From Acidovorax facilis (GTDB taxonomy: Bacteria; Pseudomonadota; Gammaproteobacteria; Burkholderiales; Burkholderiaceae_C), in assembly GCF_023913775.1 (NCBI RefSeq), contig NZ_JAMXAX010000026.1, positions 1-48,773 on the forward strand: a stretch of 48,773 nucleotides of DNA, written 5' to 3'. Under the pieces are notes generated by a model. The model was not told the origin of the DNA, made no database searches, and saw only the letters and a list, made by a program, of their open reading frames with translations. Shown piece after piece: positions 8,928-16,814 of the stretch (its first letter is position 1; the number at the start of each line of letters is the position of its first letter). Both the position numbers and the translations under genes were made by a program.

Positions 8928-9620
8928 ATGCTCAAGCTCTACATCGGCAACAAGAATTACTCCTCCTGGTCCATGCGCCCCTGGGTGCTGCTCAAGCAGG
9001 CGGGCATCGTGTTTGAAGAAGTGCGGGTGCGCTTTGACAGTTTTGATGCCGATTCGGAGTTCAAGCGTGTGATGGCCCCCGTGAGCCCCACCGGCAAGGT
9101 GCCCGTGCTGGTAGATGGCGACCTGGTGGTGTGGGACACGCTGGCGATTGCCGAATATGTGGCCGAAAACCACCTCGACAAAAACCTCTGGCCCGCAGAC
9201 GCCAAGGCCCGCGCACGCGCCCGCAGCGTCTGCGCGGAGATGCACAGCGGCTTTACCGCCCTGCGCGGCAACTGCCCCATGAACATCGAGGCGAACCTGG
9301 CCGACACCGGCGCGCTGATCTGGCGCGACCAGGCTGGCGTGCGCGCCGATGTGAACCGCCTGGTGGAGATGTGGAGCGCCCTGTTGCAAGAGCACGGCGG
9401 GCCGATGCTGTTTGGCGAGTTCACCATTGCCGACGCCTACTTTGCCCCTGTGTGCATGCGCCTGCACAGCTACGCGCTGCCCCTGCCGCCGCACATCAGC
9501 GCGTATGTGGACCGCGTGCGCGCCCTGCCGGGGGTGAAAGCCTGGATCGACGACGCGCTGGCCGAGAAAGATTTTCTGGACTTTGAAGAGCCCTACCGCC
9601 TGCGGCATACCGAAGGCTGA
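8928..9620 (+). CDS. Glutathione S-transferase family protein
   Basis: A 230-residue cytosolic GST-like protein. The N-terminal thioredoxin-fold domain starts MLKLYIGNKNYSSWSMRPW, where the NYSSWS serines occupy the catalytic position seen in this subgroup of bacterial GSTs. It continues to a cis-proline region TGKVPVLVDGD and a DTLAIAEYVAE glutathione-binding turn. The C-terminal helical domain ends with FTIADAYFAPVCMRLHSY. An in-frame ATG about 100 bases upstream would add an unstructured 33 residues; the 8928 start matches the family. Substrate unknown. The NIPSNAP gene follows after eight bases and is probably co-transcribed. Confidence 0.88.
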   Translation: MLKLYIGNKNYSSWSMRPWVLLKQAGIVFEEVRVRFDSFDADSEFKRVMAPVSPTGKVPVLVDGDLVVWDTLAIAEYVAENHLDKNLWPADAKARARARSVCAEMHSGFTALRGNCPMNIEANLADTGALIWRDQAGVRADVNRLVEMWSALLQEHGGPMLFGEFTIADAYFAPVCMRLHSYALPLPPHISAYVDRVRALPGVKAWIDDALAEKDFLDFEEPYRLRHTEG

Positions 9621-9628
9621 GCCGCACC

Positions 9629-9937
9629 ATGGCCGTCACCATCTATCTGCGCTACGTGCTCAACACCCGCAAGCTGAAAGAGTTCGAGCACTACGGAAAA
9701 CTGTGGATTCCGCTCGTCGAAAAGTTCGGCGGGCAGCACCATGGCTACTTCATGCCCAGTGAGGGCGCCAACAACATCGCGCTGGCGCTGTTCACGTTTG
9801 ACAGCCTCGCGGCCTACGAGGTGTACCGCGAACAGTCGATGCAGGATGCGGAATGCCAGGCGGCGTTTCGGTATGCCGCGGAAACCGAGTGCATCGTGAG
9901 TTATGAGCGGAGTTTTTTCAGGCCGGTGTTTGGCTGA
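9629..9937 (+). CDS. NIPSNAP family protein
   Basis: A 102-residue single-domain protein with the dimeric alpha/beta-barrel pattern of the NIPSNAP family: YLRYVLNTRKLKEFEHYGKLWIPLVEKFGG, then HGYFMPSEGANN and FDSLAAYEVYREQ, ending ECIVSYERSFFRPV. Start is eight bases after the GST stop, suggesting one transcript. Function in bacteria is not established. It ends convergently 24 bases from the next minus-strand gene. Confidence 0.85.
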   Translation: MAVTIYLRYVLNTRKLKEFEHYGKLWIPLVEKFGGQHHGYFMPSEGANNIALALFTFDSLAAYEVYREQSMQDAECQAAFRYAAETECIVSYERSFFRPVFG

Positions 9938-9961
9938 ACAAGCACTGCGCAGGGAGCCCCG

Positions 9962-10417
9962 CTACCGAAACTGCTTGCGCAAAAACGGCTTGTGCCGCGC
10001 GATGTGCGCCAGCTGGGCGGGGGCGACGGTACCGCCCAGGTCTTCCTCTTCCGCGTTGAGCACCTGGTTGGCATAGGCCAGCGCACGCGCCACCACCTCT
10101 TCGTCGCTCACGCCCTGCTGCGCTGCCAGGTCCAGCGCCACGCGCTTCATGGCGCGCTGCGACAGCATCCACATGGCGCCAAAGGCATCCCACGCGGCCA
10201 TCGCCTCTTTGAACTTGTCGCGGTCGGCCAGGATTTCGTTCAGCGGCTTGGCCAGGATCTCTTGCAGGTCGTCCACCTTGGCCTTGAGGGCTTCAAACTG
10301 CGCCTCGCGCTGCAGGGCTTCGGCGGCGGCGTTGGCCGCTGCGTCGGGCGCCGTGGGCACGGGCACGCTGCCATCGGGGTTGAGCTGGGCAATGGTGAGG
10401 TCTGACGATAGGGACAT
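9962..10417 (-). CDS. Conserved hypothetical protein
   Basis: A 151-residue protein that I do not recognise by family. Residues about 20-75 (AANAAAEALQREAQFEALKAK..., then LQEILAKPLN) are rich in alanine, glutamate and lysine and look like a long helix or coiled coil. The C-terminal part has GVSDEEVVARALAYANQVLN followed by a basic tail ARHKPFLRKQFR. No signal peptide, cysteine pairs or membrane segment. The ATG at 10415-10417 is chosen because the longer open frame upstream runs antisense through the cca gene. It is divergent from cca with 45 bases between the starts. Confidence 0.7.
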   Translation of the reverse strand: MSLSSDLTIAQLNPDGSVPVPTAPDAAANAAAEALQREAQFEALKAKVDDLQEILAKPLNEILADRDKFKEAMAAWDAFGAMWMLSQRAMKRVALDLAAQQGVSDEEVVARALAYANQVLNAEEEDLGGTVAPAQLAHIARHKPFLRKQFR

Positions 10418-10462
10418 GGTGGGCTGGAATATACGGCCGAGGGCCCGGCCTAAACTACGCCG

Positions 10463-11716
10463 ATGCAAATCTACATGGTGGGCGGCGCCGTCCGCGACAA
10501 GCTGCTGGGCCGGCCGGTGAATGACCACGACTGGGTGGTGGTGGGCGCCACGCCCGAGCAGATGTTGAAGCTGGGCTACCTGCCCGTGGGCCGAGACTTC
10601 CCGGTGTTTTTGCACCCCGAGACACGCGAGGAATACGCGCTGGCCCGCACCGAGCGCAAGAGCGGGCGCGGCTATCGGGGTTTTGAGGTGCACAGCTCGC
10701 CCGATGTGACGCTGGAAGAAGACCTTTCGCGACGCGACCTTACTATCAATGCAATAGCTACTAGCGCTTATGGAATAAGCGCTGGCGGCATATTTGACCC
10801 ATATTTTGGTGCCAGAGACATCGAGGCACGGGTGCTGCGCCATGTGACCGATGCCTTCCGCGAAGACCCGGTGCGCATCCTGCGCGTGGCGCGGTTTGCG
10901 GCGCGGTTTACTGATTTCACGGTGGCGCCCGAAACCATGCAGCTGATGCGCGAGATGGTGCAACACGGCGAGGTGGACCACCTGGTGGCCGAGCGCGTAT
11001 GGCAGGAGCTGGCGCGGGGGCTGATGGAGGACAAGCCGTCCCGCATGTTCGAGGTGCTGCGCGAGTGTGGCGCGCTGCAGGTGCTACTGCCCGAGGTGGC
11101 GCGCCTGTGGGGCGTGCCCCAGCGGGCCGAGTACCACCCCGAGGTGGACACCGGCGTGCACCTGATGATGGTGCTGGACATGGCTGCGCGGCTGGAGGCG
11201 CCGCTCACGGTGCGCTTTGCCTGCCTGGTGCATGACCTGGGCAAGGGCACCACGGCCGCCGATATGCTGCCGCGCCACATCGGGCATGAGGAGCGCAGTG
11301 CGGAGCTGCTGAAAGACGTGGCCGAACGCCTGCGCGTGCCCGTGGACTGCCGCGAGACGGCCGATGTGGTGGCGCGCGAACATGGCCACATCCACCGCAG
11401 CACCGATCTGTCGGCCGCCGCGCTGGTGCGCCTGCTGGAGCGCTGCGACGCCATCCGCAAGCCCGAACGTTTTGCCGACATCCTGCTAGCCTGCGAGTGT
11501 GATGCGCGCGGACGGCTGGGGTTTGAAGAATCCGCCTACCCGCAGCGCCCGCGGCTGGCGGCTGTGCTGGCGGCCGTCCAATCGGTCGTCACGCGCGACA
11601 TTGCAGCGCAGGCGGCGGCCAAGGGTGTGACTGGGCCGCAGGTGGGTGCGTTGATCCACCAGGCGCGGGTGGAGGCGGTGGCGCAGTGGCTGCAGCCCCG
11701 CAGCGACGTTGCCTGA
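10463..11716 (+). CDS. cca: Multifunctional CCA tRNA nucleotidyltransferase
   Basis: Adds or repairs the 3' CCA end of tRNAs. The nucleotidyltransferase head shows MVGGAVRD, the metal-binding NDHDWVVVG (two aspartates), the RRDLTINA motif and ARFAARF. The HD phosphohydrolase domain (HPEVDTGVH, then LVHDLGKG) marks the gamma-proteobacterial-type multifunctional enzyme. 417 residues. Residues 95-112, between RRDLTIN and IFDPYFG, are encoded by a palindromic repeat element (copy B) and read IATSAYGISAGG; compared with what I remember of E. coli Cca (a short acidic turn here), this adds about four residues in a loop of the catalytic domain. No Shine-Dalgarno is evident, and a TAAACT hexamer at 10451-10456 is placed so that transcripts could begin near the ATG. 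Confidence 0.96.
   Translation: MQIYMVGGAVRDKLLGRPVNDHDWVVVGATPEQMLKLGYLPVGRDFPVFLHPETREEYALARTERKSGRGYRGFEVHSSPDVTLEEDLSRRDLTINAIATSAYGISAGGIFDPYFGARDIEARVLRHVTDAFREDPVRILRVARFAARFTDFTVAPETMQLMREMVQHGEVDHLVAERVWQELARGLMEDKPSRMFEVLRECGALQVLLPEVARLWGVPQRAEYHPEVDTGVHLMMVLDMAARLEAPLTVRFACLVHDLGKGTTAADMLPRHIGHEERSAELLKDVAERLRVPVDCRETADVVAREHGHIHRSTDLSAAALVRLLERCDAIRKPERFADILLACECDARGRLGFEESAYPQRPRLAAVLAAVQSVVTRDIAAQAAAKGVTGPQVGALIHQARVEAVAQWLQPRSDVA
10742..10798 (+). repeat. Dispersed palindromic element, copy B (inside cca)
   Basis: Core 10763-10783: AGCGCTTAT, five bases, AAGCGCT, preceded by CTATCAA and ATAGCTACT and followed by GGCGGCATATTTGA. It is in frame with cca. Codons here (ATA, GCT, ACT, TAT, GGA) differ sharply from the GC-ending codons on both sides. 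The two other forward frames of the element contain TAG stops. Confidence 0.88.
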
Positions 11717-11844
11717 CCCTGCACGCGACCGCCCAAGACGTGGACAGCCCCTCCTACAATCCGCGTCCGCCTGTATTCCATCCGGGGTACAGCCTTGCAA
11801 GAACCTGATGCAGTTTCGCGCCCCACAGCCGTCCCAACGTCTCC

Positions 11845-12303
11845 ATGACCACTGTTCACATCCGCCTTGCCACCCCAGCCGACGCCGACACGATCGCGCC
11901 GCTGTTTGATGCCTACCGACAGTTCTACGAGCAGGCACCAGACCTGGCCGGAGCGAAGGCCTTCATCGCGGAGCGGTTAGAGCGTGAAGAGTCGGTGATC
12001 CTGCTGGCGCTGGATGCGTCGCAAATGGCGGTAGGCTTTTGCCAGCTCTACCCCACGTTCTGCTCGGTGGAGGCCGCACCTATCTACACGCTGTACGACC
12101 TGTTCGTGGCCCCCGCGGCCCGCAAGACAGGCGCCGGGCGCAGCTTGCTGATGGCAGCAGAAGCCACGGCCCGCACCCATGGAAAGGTGCGCATGGACCT
12201 GACCACAGCACACACCAACACCACCGCACAGTCCCTCTACGAATCGCAGGGCTGGACGCTGGACACGGTTTTCCGCGCCTACAACAAACGCGTCAGCGCC
12301 TGA
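11845..12303 (+). CDS. GNAT-family N-acetyltransferase
   Basis: A 152-residue cytosolic acetyltransferase. The GNAT fold is visible from IRLATPADADTIAPLF (first strand and helix) through YTLYDLFVAPAARKTGAGRSLL, the acetyl-CoA pyrophosphate loop, to TTAHTNTTAQSLYESQGW near the end. The substrate cannot be deduced. The upstream 128-base gap after cca contains a TACAAT -10-like hexamer at 11754-11759, so it probably has its own promoter. Confidence 0.87.
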   Translation: MTTVHIRLATPADADTIAPLFDAYRQFYEQAPDLAGAKAFIAERLEREESVILLALDASQMAVGFCQLYPTFCSVEAAPIYTLYDLFVAPAARKTGAGRSLLMAAEATARTHGKVRMDLTTAHTNTTAQSLYESQGWTLDTVFRAYNKRVSA

Positions 12304-12338
12304 ACCACCAGGGCGCTTGGCACACTTGCCGCGCCCCC

Positions 12339-12980
12339 TCACCAACGCAGCAGGCGCGGCCCCAGCACCGCCCCCAGCGCAGTCGGGATGGCCATGCCCG
12401 CCACATACCAGACAGCCAGGAAGGGCGTGGCCATTTCGGGGCAATGCAGGGCGTACACCAAGGCGCCCAGCGCACCCGCCAGCAAACCAGCGCCCGCACC
12501 CGTCCACACCAGGCGCGTGGGGGCAGCGCCCTTGAGGGCCCAAAAGCCTGCAACAAATGCCGGCACCGACAGCGCCGCGATATTGAACGGGCAGGTGCGC
12601 CAGGTGCTGCCCAGGATGAGCGGCATGCGCTCTGCGGCGGACACCTGCGACAACGCCCACAAGGCCATGGCCCACAGCACCAGCGGCGGCATGGCCAGCC
12701 ACAGGGCTGCGTGGCCCAGCGCCATGCCAGGGCGGGCCATGCGGCGCAGCAGCGCCAGCCCGGCAGCAGCGAGCGCGGCGGCAAACACCAGCTTGCCCCA
12801 GAACATGGGCAGCGCCATGGTGGCCAGCAGATCAGGGCGCAGACCGAACAGGGCCAGCATCAGCACCCCGGCGCCGGCAATGCCCGCCAGTGCGGCCACC
12901 ACAAAGCGCTGCTCTATCGCGTTGCGCTGCACCAGCCGGTCATCGGTGGCCAGCAAGTGGATCAATTCATCGGTTTTCAT
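12339..12980 (-). CDS. nrsF: NrsF-type (DUF1109) membrane anti-sigma factor
   Basis: A 213-residue inner-membrane protein with about six hydrophobic segments (for example [20 protein letters not shown]). The short cytoplasmic N-terminus [14 protein letters not shown] is the family's conserved start. Two exported-side cysteines stand out, in TWRTCPFNI and LHCPEM, corresponding to the conserved cysteines by which Caulobacter NrsF is thought to sense metals or redox stress. Its start overlaps the stop of the sigma factor gene by four bases (ATGA), so the pair is translationally coupled. By family it should bind and silence the co-encoded ECF sigma factor until a signal is sensed. The signal here is an inference (copper, cadmium or chromate-like stress). 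Confidence 0.88.
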   Translation of the reverse strand: MKTDELIHLLATDDRLVQRNAIEQRFVVAALAGIAGAGVLMLALFGLRPDLLATMALPMFWGKLVFAAALAAAGLALLRRMARPGMALGHAALWLAMPPLVLWAMALWALSQVSAAERMPLILGSTWRTCPFNIAALSVPAFVAGFWALKGAAPTRLVWTGAGAGLLAGALGALVYALHCPEMATPFLAVWYVAGMAIPTALGAVLGPRLLRW

Positions 12981-13522
12981 GCCATTCCCCTGATCTTGGC
13001 GGCCAGGGCCTTGAGCCCCCGGTGCACGCCGACTTTGACAGCCGATTCCGACAGCCCCGTGAGGCGCGCCGTCTCGACCACCGACAAACCTTCCAATTTC
13101 ACATACTCAATCGGCAGCCGCTGCTTGTCGGGCAGCGTGCGCAGCAACTGCCCCAGGTCCCGCCGGGCTTCGGCGGCCTCGCTGTCGCTGCGGGCAAACA
13201 ACTCGTCGGCATCGTCCAGCGGGTCGTTGCGCCCCTCTTTGACGGCATGCGAGCGCAACCAGTCGATGAGCTTGTAGCGCGCAATCGCGTGCACCCAGGC
13301 CGTCACCGGCATCTCGGGCCGGTAGGTGTGGCGCTGGTTATGCACCGCCAGCAGCGTCTCCTGCACCAGGTCTTCCACCTCATCGGGCCGCTGCGCGAGG
13401 CGGCGGCGCAAAAAGGCGCGCAGGTGGGCGCTCAGCTCTTTCAAAAAGCGCTGGTAGGCGGCTGCGTCGGCATCCAGCCCCTGCATCAACAAGCCGCGCA
13501 GGCGTTCTTCCACACTCTCCAT
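12977..13522 (-). CDS. sigF: ECF RNA polymerase sigma factor (SigF type)
   Basis: A 181-residue extracytoplasmic-function sigma factor. Region 2 includes [19 protein letters not shown] and [20 protein letters not shown]; region 4 includes [44 protein letters not shown], the helix-turn-helix that reads the -35 element. The ATG at 13520-13522 has GGGAGA upstream; the longer open frame crosses the promoter region. Twelve to twenty bases upstream lies a GTAACC-N16-CGAA promoter on this strand, identical in form to the one driving the divergent bufferin-like operon, so autoregulation is strongly suggested. It is followed with a four-base overlap by its anti-sigma gene. Confidence 0.93.
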   Translation of the reverse strand: MESVEERLRGLLMQGLDADAAAYQRFLKELSAHLRAFLRRRLAQRPDEVEDLVQETLLAVHNQRHTYRPEMPVTAWVHAIARYKLIDWLRSHAVKEGRNDPLDDADELFARSDSEAAEARRDLGQLLRTLPDKQRLPIEYVKLEGLSVVETARLTGLSESAVKVGVHRGLKALAAKIRGMA

Positions 13523-13541
13523 GGTGTCTCCCTGCAGGAAA

Positions 13542-13567
13542 TTCGTATGCCGGAGCCATTGGGTTAC
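13542..13567 (-). promoter_or_regulatory. SigF-type promoter for sigF-nrsF
   Basis: On the minus strand GTAACC (complement of 13562-13567), exactly 16 bases, then CGAA (complement of 13542-13545). The match extends to CTGTAACCC and CGAATT, shared with the divergent promoter. Placement gives a short leader that holds the GGGAGA ribosome site. The pattern equals the SigF consensus that I recall for Caulobacter. Confidence 0.85.
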
Positions 13568-13622
13568 AGGCATCGCAAAAAAATGTTTCGCCATGCCGCT
13601 CCGAAATTTTTCGTACAGCGCT

Positions 13623-13648
13623 GTAACCCGCAAGTTGCGCTGCGCGAA
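13623..13648 (+). promoter_or_regulatory. SigF-type promoter for the bufferin-like operon
   Basis: GTAACC (13623-13628), exactly 16 bases, CGAA (13645-13648), with the extended CTGTAACCC and CGAATT words also seen on the opposite strand 55 bases away. The predicted start of transcription leaves a leader of about 80 bases before the DUF2282 gene. Confidence 0.85.
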
Positions 13649-13735
13649 TTACAACGCAGATCGGGCAGTTCAACGCGGCCTCTCGCTGCACCCCGATCGG
13701 ATTCAACCCTGACCCAACCCTCGGAGAACCGTACC

Positions 13736-14029
13736 ATGACCACTCGCACCCTCAGCCTCGGCGCCCTTGCCCTTGTAGCCCTGACCTCTGGCGCCGCCAT
13801 GGCCCAAACCACCTCCGCCCCCATGGAAGGTGCCAAGCCCGCCATGGAGAAGTGCTACGGCGTCTCGATGGCTGGCAAGAACGACTGCGCCGCCGGCCCC
13901 GGCACCACCTGTGCGGGCTCCGCCAAGGTGGACTACCAGGGCAACGCCTGGAAGTTTGTGCCCGCAGGCACCTGCGCCACCATCAAGACGCCCAAGGGCA
14001 TGGGCTCGCTCACCCCCATCAAGGCCTGA
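13736..14029 (+). CDS. bufA: DUF2282 bufferin-type peptide precursor
   Basis: A 97-residue exported peptide precursor. Residues 1-23 are a signal peptide ending GAAMA, with cleavage before Q24. The mature part has four cysteines: C40 in EKCYGV, C51 in KNDCAAG, C59 in TTCAG and C80 in PAGTC, in the spacing of DUF2282 proteins. In the bufferin system described in Caulobacter, such cysteines are modified by a DUF692 enzyme to copper-binding heterocycles and the peptide is exported to the periplasm, where it chelates copper; the neighbours here are exactly those expected. GGAGA lies before the ATG. It is the first gene of a four-gene operon under a SigF-type promoter. Confidence 0.9.
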   Translation: MTTRTLSLGALALVALTSGAAMAQTTSAPMEGAKPAMEKCYGVSMAGKNDCAAGPGTTCAGSAKVDYQGNAWKFVPAGTCATIKTPKGMGSLTPIKA

Positions 14030-14032
14030 CCG

Positions 14033-14884
14033 ATGGCCCTGTGCCCTCTCACCGCTGGCCTGGGCCTCAAGCCCCAGCACTATGACGAGGCGCTGCACTG
14101 CACCGCCACGGGTCTGTGGTGGGAGGTGCACCCCGAAAACTATCTGGCCGAGGGTGGCCCCCGCCTGGCCTGGCTGGAGGCCATCCGCGCTCGCCACCCC
14201 GTGGCGCTGCACGGCGTATCGCTGTCGCTTGCTGCCGATGCACCGCCCGACGCGGCACACCTGGCGCGACTGGCAGCCCTTGCAAGGCGGGTGGAGCCAG
14301 CCATCATCTCGGAGCACTTGGCATGGTCCACCTGGCGCGGGCAGTACCTGCCCGACCTGCTGCCGTTTCCGCGCACGCACGCGGCCCTGCAGCGCATCGC
14401 TGACAACATCGCCCGAACGCAGGATGCGCTGCAGCGCCCCATCGCCATCGAGAACCCCACGCACTACCTGCACATCGACGGCCACGACTGGCTTGAGACC
14501 GAATTTCTGACCGAGCTGGTGCAGCGGACTGGCTGCGCCCTGCTGCTGGACGTGAACAACGTGTACGTCAGTGCCAACAACCTGGGCTTTGACGCGCTGA
14601 CCTACCTCAACGCCTTTCCCCTGCACGCCGTGGCCGAAATCCACCTGGCGGGCCACCATGCCGACCCGGTGCATGGCGATGCCCTGCTGATCGACAGCCA
14701 CGACGCGTCCATCGCCCCGGTGGTGTGGGCGCTGTACGAGCAGGTGATCGCGCGCACAGGTCCCGTGCCCACCCTCATCGAACGCGACGACAATCTACCC
14801 GCCTTCAGCGAACTGCTGGCCGAGCGCGACAAGGCCCACAACGCGCTCACAGCGGCGCAGCCCGAGGAGGCAGCATGCAGCTGA
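14033..14884 (+). CDS. bufB: DUF692 multinuclear non-haem iron oxidase (MNIO)
   Basis: A 283-residue TIM-barrel enzyme predicted to modify cysteines of the upstream peptide. The metal-ligand set expected from MbnB-type MNIOs can be traced: H60 (ALHGVSLSL), H95 (SEHLAW), E140 (AIENPTHYL), D173/N176 ([12 protein letters not shown]), H204 (EIHLAGHH), D221 and H223 (IDSHD), E250 ([10 protein letters not shown]). The start is three bases after the bufA stop. No signal peptide, so modification would take place in the cytoplasm before export. Assignment to the bufferin pathway rests on gene order and on the MNIO signature. Confidence 0.92.
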   Translation: MALCPLTAGLGLKPQHYDEALHCTATGLWWEVHPENYLAEGGPRLAWLEAIRARHPVALHGVSLSLAADAPPDAAHLARLAALARRVEPAIISEHLAWSTWRGQYLPDLLPFPRTHAALQRIADNIARTQDALQRPIAIENPTHYLHIDGHDWLETEFLTELVQRTGCALLLDVNNVYVSANNLGFDALTYLNAFPLHAVAEIHLAGHHADPVHGDALLIDSHDASIAPVVWALYEQVIARTGPVPTLIERDDNLPAFSELLAERDKAHNALTAAQPEEAACS

Positions 14885-15657
14885 GCGCATTCCAGGACGG
14901 CTTCTCTGCCGCGTTGTTCGGCCATGCCGAGCACGCACCGTGGCTGTCTGCGCTGGAATCCCAGCCCGGCTTTGCCGTGTACCGCAACACCGTGCTCAAG
15001 GGCTGCATTGATGCCCTGCAGGCCAGCTACCCCACGGTGTGCCAGCTGGTGGGCGAAGAATGGTTTCGCGCCGCCGCTGCGGTGTATGCCCGCACGCAGC
15101 CGCCGGCTGACGGACTGCTGATGGACTACGGCGCGGAGTTCGCTGACTTTCTGGCCGGTTTTGCACCAGCGGCCGAGCTGCCTTACCTGCCGGCCGTGGC
15201 ACGCCTGGACCGCTGCTGGACCGAATGCCATCTGGCGGCAGACGCCACCGCAGTGGACCGCAACTGGCTGGCACAGCAGGCGCCCGATACATTGCCCCTG
15301 GTGCAACTGCGCCCCCACCCCGCCGCACGCTGGGCCTGGTGCGACGAGCATCCCGCCTACGCGTTGTGGCAGAGCCACCGCGAAGGTCTGCTCCCCACAG
15401 AGCCGCTGGACTGGACCGGCGATGGGGCCTTGCTCACCCGGCCCCACGCACCCGTGACGTGGCGCCCACTGTCGCGCGCCGGAGTGGCCTTTTTGGACGC
15501 CTGCGCCCAAGGCCAGACGCTGGAGGCCGCCGCCACTTCAGCCCTTGCGGCCGAGCCCACCGCAGACTTTGCGGCCCTGATGGGCACCCTGCTGGACGCA
15601 GGTGCATTGATACCCACCGACTCACACCAATTCACCCCGAGGCCAAGGAGCCCCTGA
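14875..15657 (+). CDS. bufC: DUF2063 partner protein of the MNIO
   Basis: A 260-residue protein with the DUF2063 N-terminal domain ([14 protein letters not shown], then [32 protein letters not shown] and [16 protein letters not shown]), thought to bind the peptide substrate and the MNIO enzyme. The second half is more variable and fits the winged-helix-like C-terminal domain seen in such partners. The ATG at 14875 overlaps the bufB end by ten bases and has a GAGGAGG ribosome site, indicating coupling. No catalytic residues are expected. Confidence 0.9.
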   Translation: MQLSAFQDGFSAALFGHAEHAPWLSALESQPGFAVYRNTVLKGCIDALQASYPTVCQLVGEEWFRAAAAVYARTQPPADGLLMDYGAEFADFLAGFAPAAELPYLPAVARLDRCWTECHLAADATAVDRNWLAQQAPDTLPLVQLRPHPAARWAWCDEHPAYALWQSHREGLLPTEPLDWTGDGALLTRPHAPVTWRPLSRAGVAFLDACAQGQTLEAAATSALAAEPTADFAALMGTLLDAGALIPTDSHQFTPRPRSP

Positions 15658-16130
15658 TGACCACCAGCACACATTTCCCCACTGCACCCGCCAAAGGCCA
15701 GCGCAAGCTATTGACGCGCCTGGCCGATGCAGCCACCTCGCTCACCCCGCACAGCCTGCTGGCGATGGTCAACCGCGTGGCAATTGCAGGCATCTTCTGG
15801 CTTTCAGCGCGCACCAAAGTCGAGGGGTGGTTCACCATCTCCGACAGCGCCTATGCGCTGTTCCGCGATGAGTACAAGCTGCCCCTGCTGCCACCCGAGC
15901 TGGCGGCGCAGATGGCCACCGTGGCAGAGCATCTGTTCCCTGTTCTTCTGGTGCTGGGCCTGCTCACGCGCCTGTCGGCCCTGGCCTTGCTGGGCATGAC
16001 GCTGGTCATCCAGGTGTTCGTGTACCCCGATGCCTGGCCCACGCACCTGTCATGGGCGGGGCTGATGCTGTACCTGGTGGGGCGCGGCGCAGGCAACGTG
16101 TCACTGGACCGGGCACTCGGAATTCGTTGA
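15657..16130 (+). CDS. DoxX family membrane protein
   Basis: A 157-residue inner-membrane protein of the DoxX family, with four hydrophobic helices: [45 protein letters not shown] and [16 protein letters not shown]. The start codon shares one base with the bufC stop (TGATG), so it belongs to the same operon. DoxX genes are frequent fourth members of DUF2282-DUF692-DUF2063 operons; a role in quinone-linked redox chemistry or in supporting the oxidase is possible but not established. Confidence 0.9.
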   Translation: MTTSTHFPTAPAKGQRKLLTRLADAATSLTPHSLLAMVNRVAIAGIFWLSARTKVEGWFTISDSAYALFRDEYKLPLLPPELAAQMATVAEHLFPVLLVLGLLTRLSALALLGMTLVIQVFVYPDAWPTHLSWAGLMLYLVGRGAGNVSLDRALGIR

Positions 16131-16144
16131 GGCGCCTGTCTTTT

Positions 16145-16582
16145 TTAAACTGCCGCTGTTCGCACCCAGCGCACGATGTCCGCAGCCCCCAGCGCGCCCG
16201 AAACGCGCGCCACTTCGCGCCCCTGCTGAAACAAAATCATGGTCGGAATGCTGCGGATCGCATAGCGCGCCGCGATGGCCTGGTGGTCTTCGGTGTTGAG
16301 CTTGGCCAGGCGCACACGCGGCTCCAGCTCGCGGGCGGCCTGCGCAAAGGCCGGGGCCATCTGGCGGCAAGGCCCGCACCAGGGCGCCCAGAAGTCCACC
16401 AGCACGGGGATGTGGCTGCGCACCACATGCTTGTCAAAACTGGTGGCATCCAGCTCCAGCGGCGCCCCCGCGAAAAGGCGCTGATGGCACTTTCCGCAAT
16501 CGGGCGCGTTGCCCAGGTCGGCGCGCTGCACGCGGTTCGTGGTGTGGCAATGGGGGCAGACGATGTGCAGGGCTTCGGTCAT
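16145..16582 (-). CDS. trxC: Thioredoxin 2 (TrxC type)
   Basis: A 145-residue protein disulfide reductase. An N-terminal zinc ribbon (C9, C12 in CPHC and C29, C32 in CGKC) precedes a thioredoxin domain with active site FWAPWCGPC (C69, C72) and the cis-proline in IRSIPTMILF. This zinc-bearing layout defines TrxC, which in E. coli is induced by oxidative stress. The ATG at 16580-16582 is chosen because the open frame upstream codes for no recognisable sequence. It converges on the DoxX gene with only 14 bases between stops. Confidence 0.94.
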   Translation of the reverse strand: MTEALHIVCPHCHTTNRVQRADLGNAPDCGKCHQRLFAGAPLELDATSFDKHVVRSHIPVLVDFWAPWCGPCRQMAPAFAQAARELEPRVRLAKLNTEDHQAIAARYAIRSIPTMILFQQGREVARVSGALGAADIVRWVRTAAV

Positions 16583-16619
16583 GGTGCGGCAATCGGTGTG
16601 AGCAAAAAGCGGGCCTCTT

Positions 16620-16660
16620 AGAACCTGTTCAAGATCTTTTCGGGGATCGCAACAGGTTCT
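16620..16660. repeat. Perfect 10-bp inverted repeat upstream of trxC
   Basis: AGAACCTGTT (16620-16629) and AACAGGTTCT (16651-16660) are perfect complements separated by 21 bases that contain AAGATC and GGATC. It lies 38 bases from the trxC start in the 232-base gap before otsB. It could be a stem-loop, a regulator site or a scar or end of a mobile element; no transposase is nearby. Confidence 0.55.
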
Positions 16661-16814
16661 TACACATGGCGGCACAAGCCGGGCGTTTCAAGAGCGGGCC
16701 TAGCAGTCCTGAGGTCTTGATGTTGCACCCCGTCGCACACCTTGCGCGCGTTTACCAGCGCTGAAACACCCTTTCACCCGGGTCAGCTTCACCGCGTCTG
16801 ATAAGGTTTCGCCC

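Noticed and set aside
12039..13277. 412-codon plus-strand frame opposite nrsF and sigF
   Set aside because: The minus-strand pair has an ATGA overlap, a clear sigma domain and a promoter; the plus-strand translation has no features.
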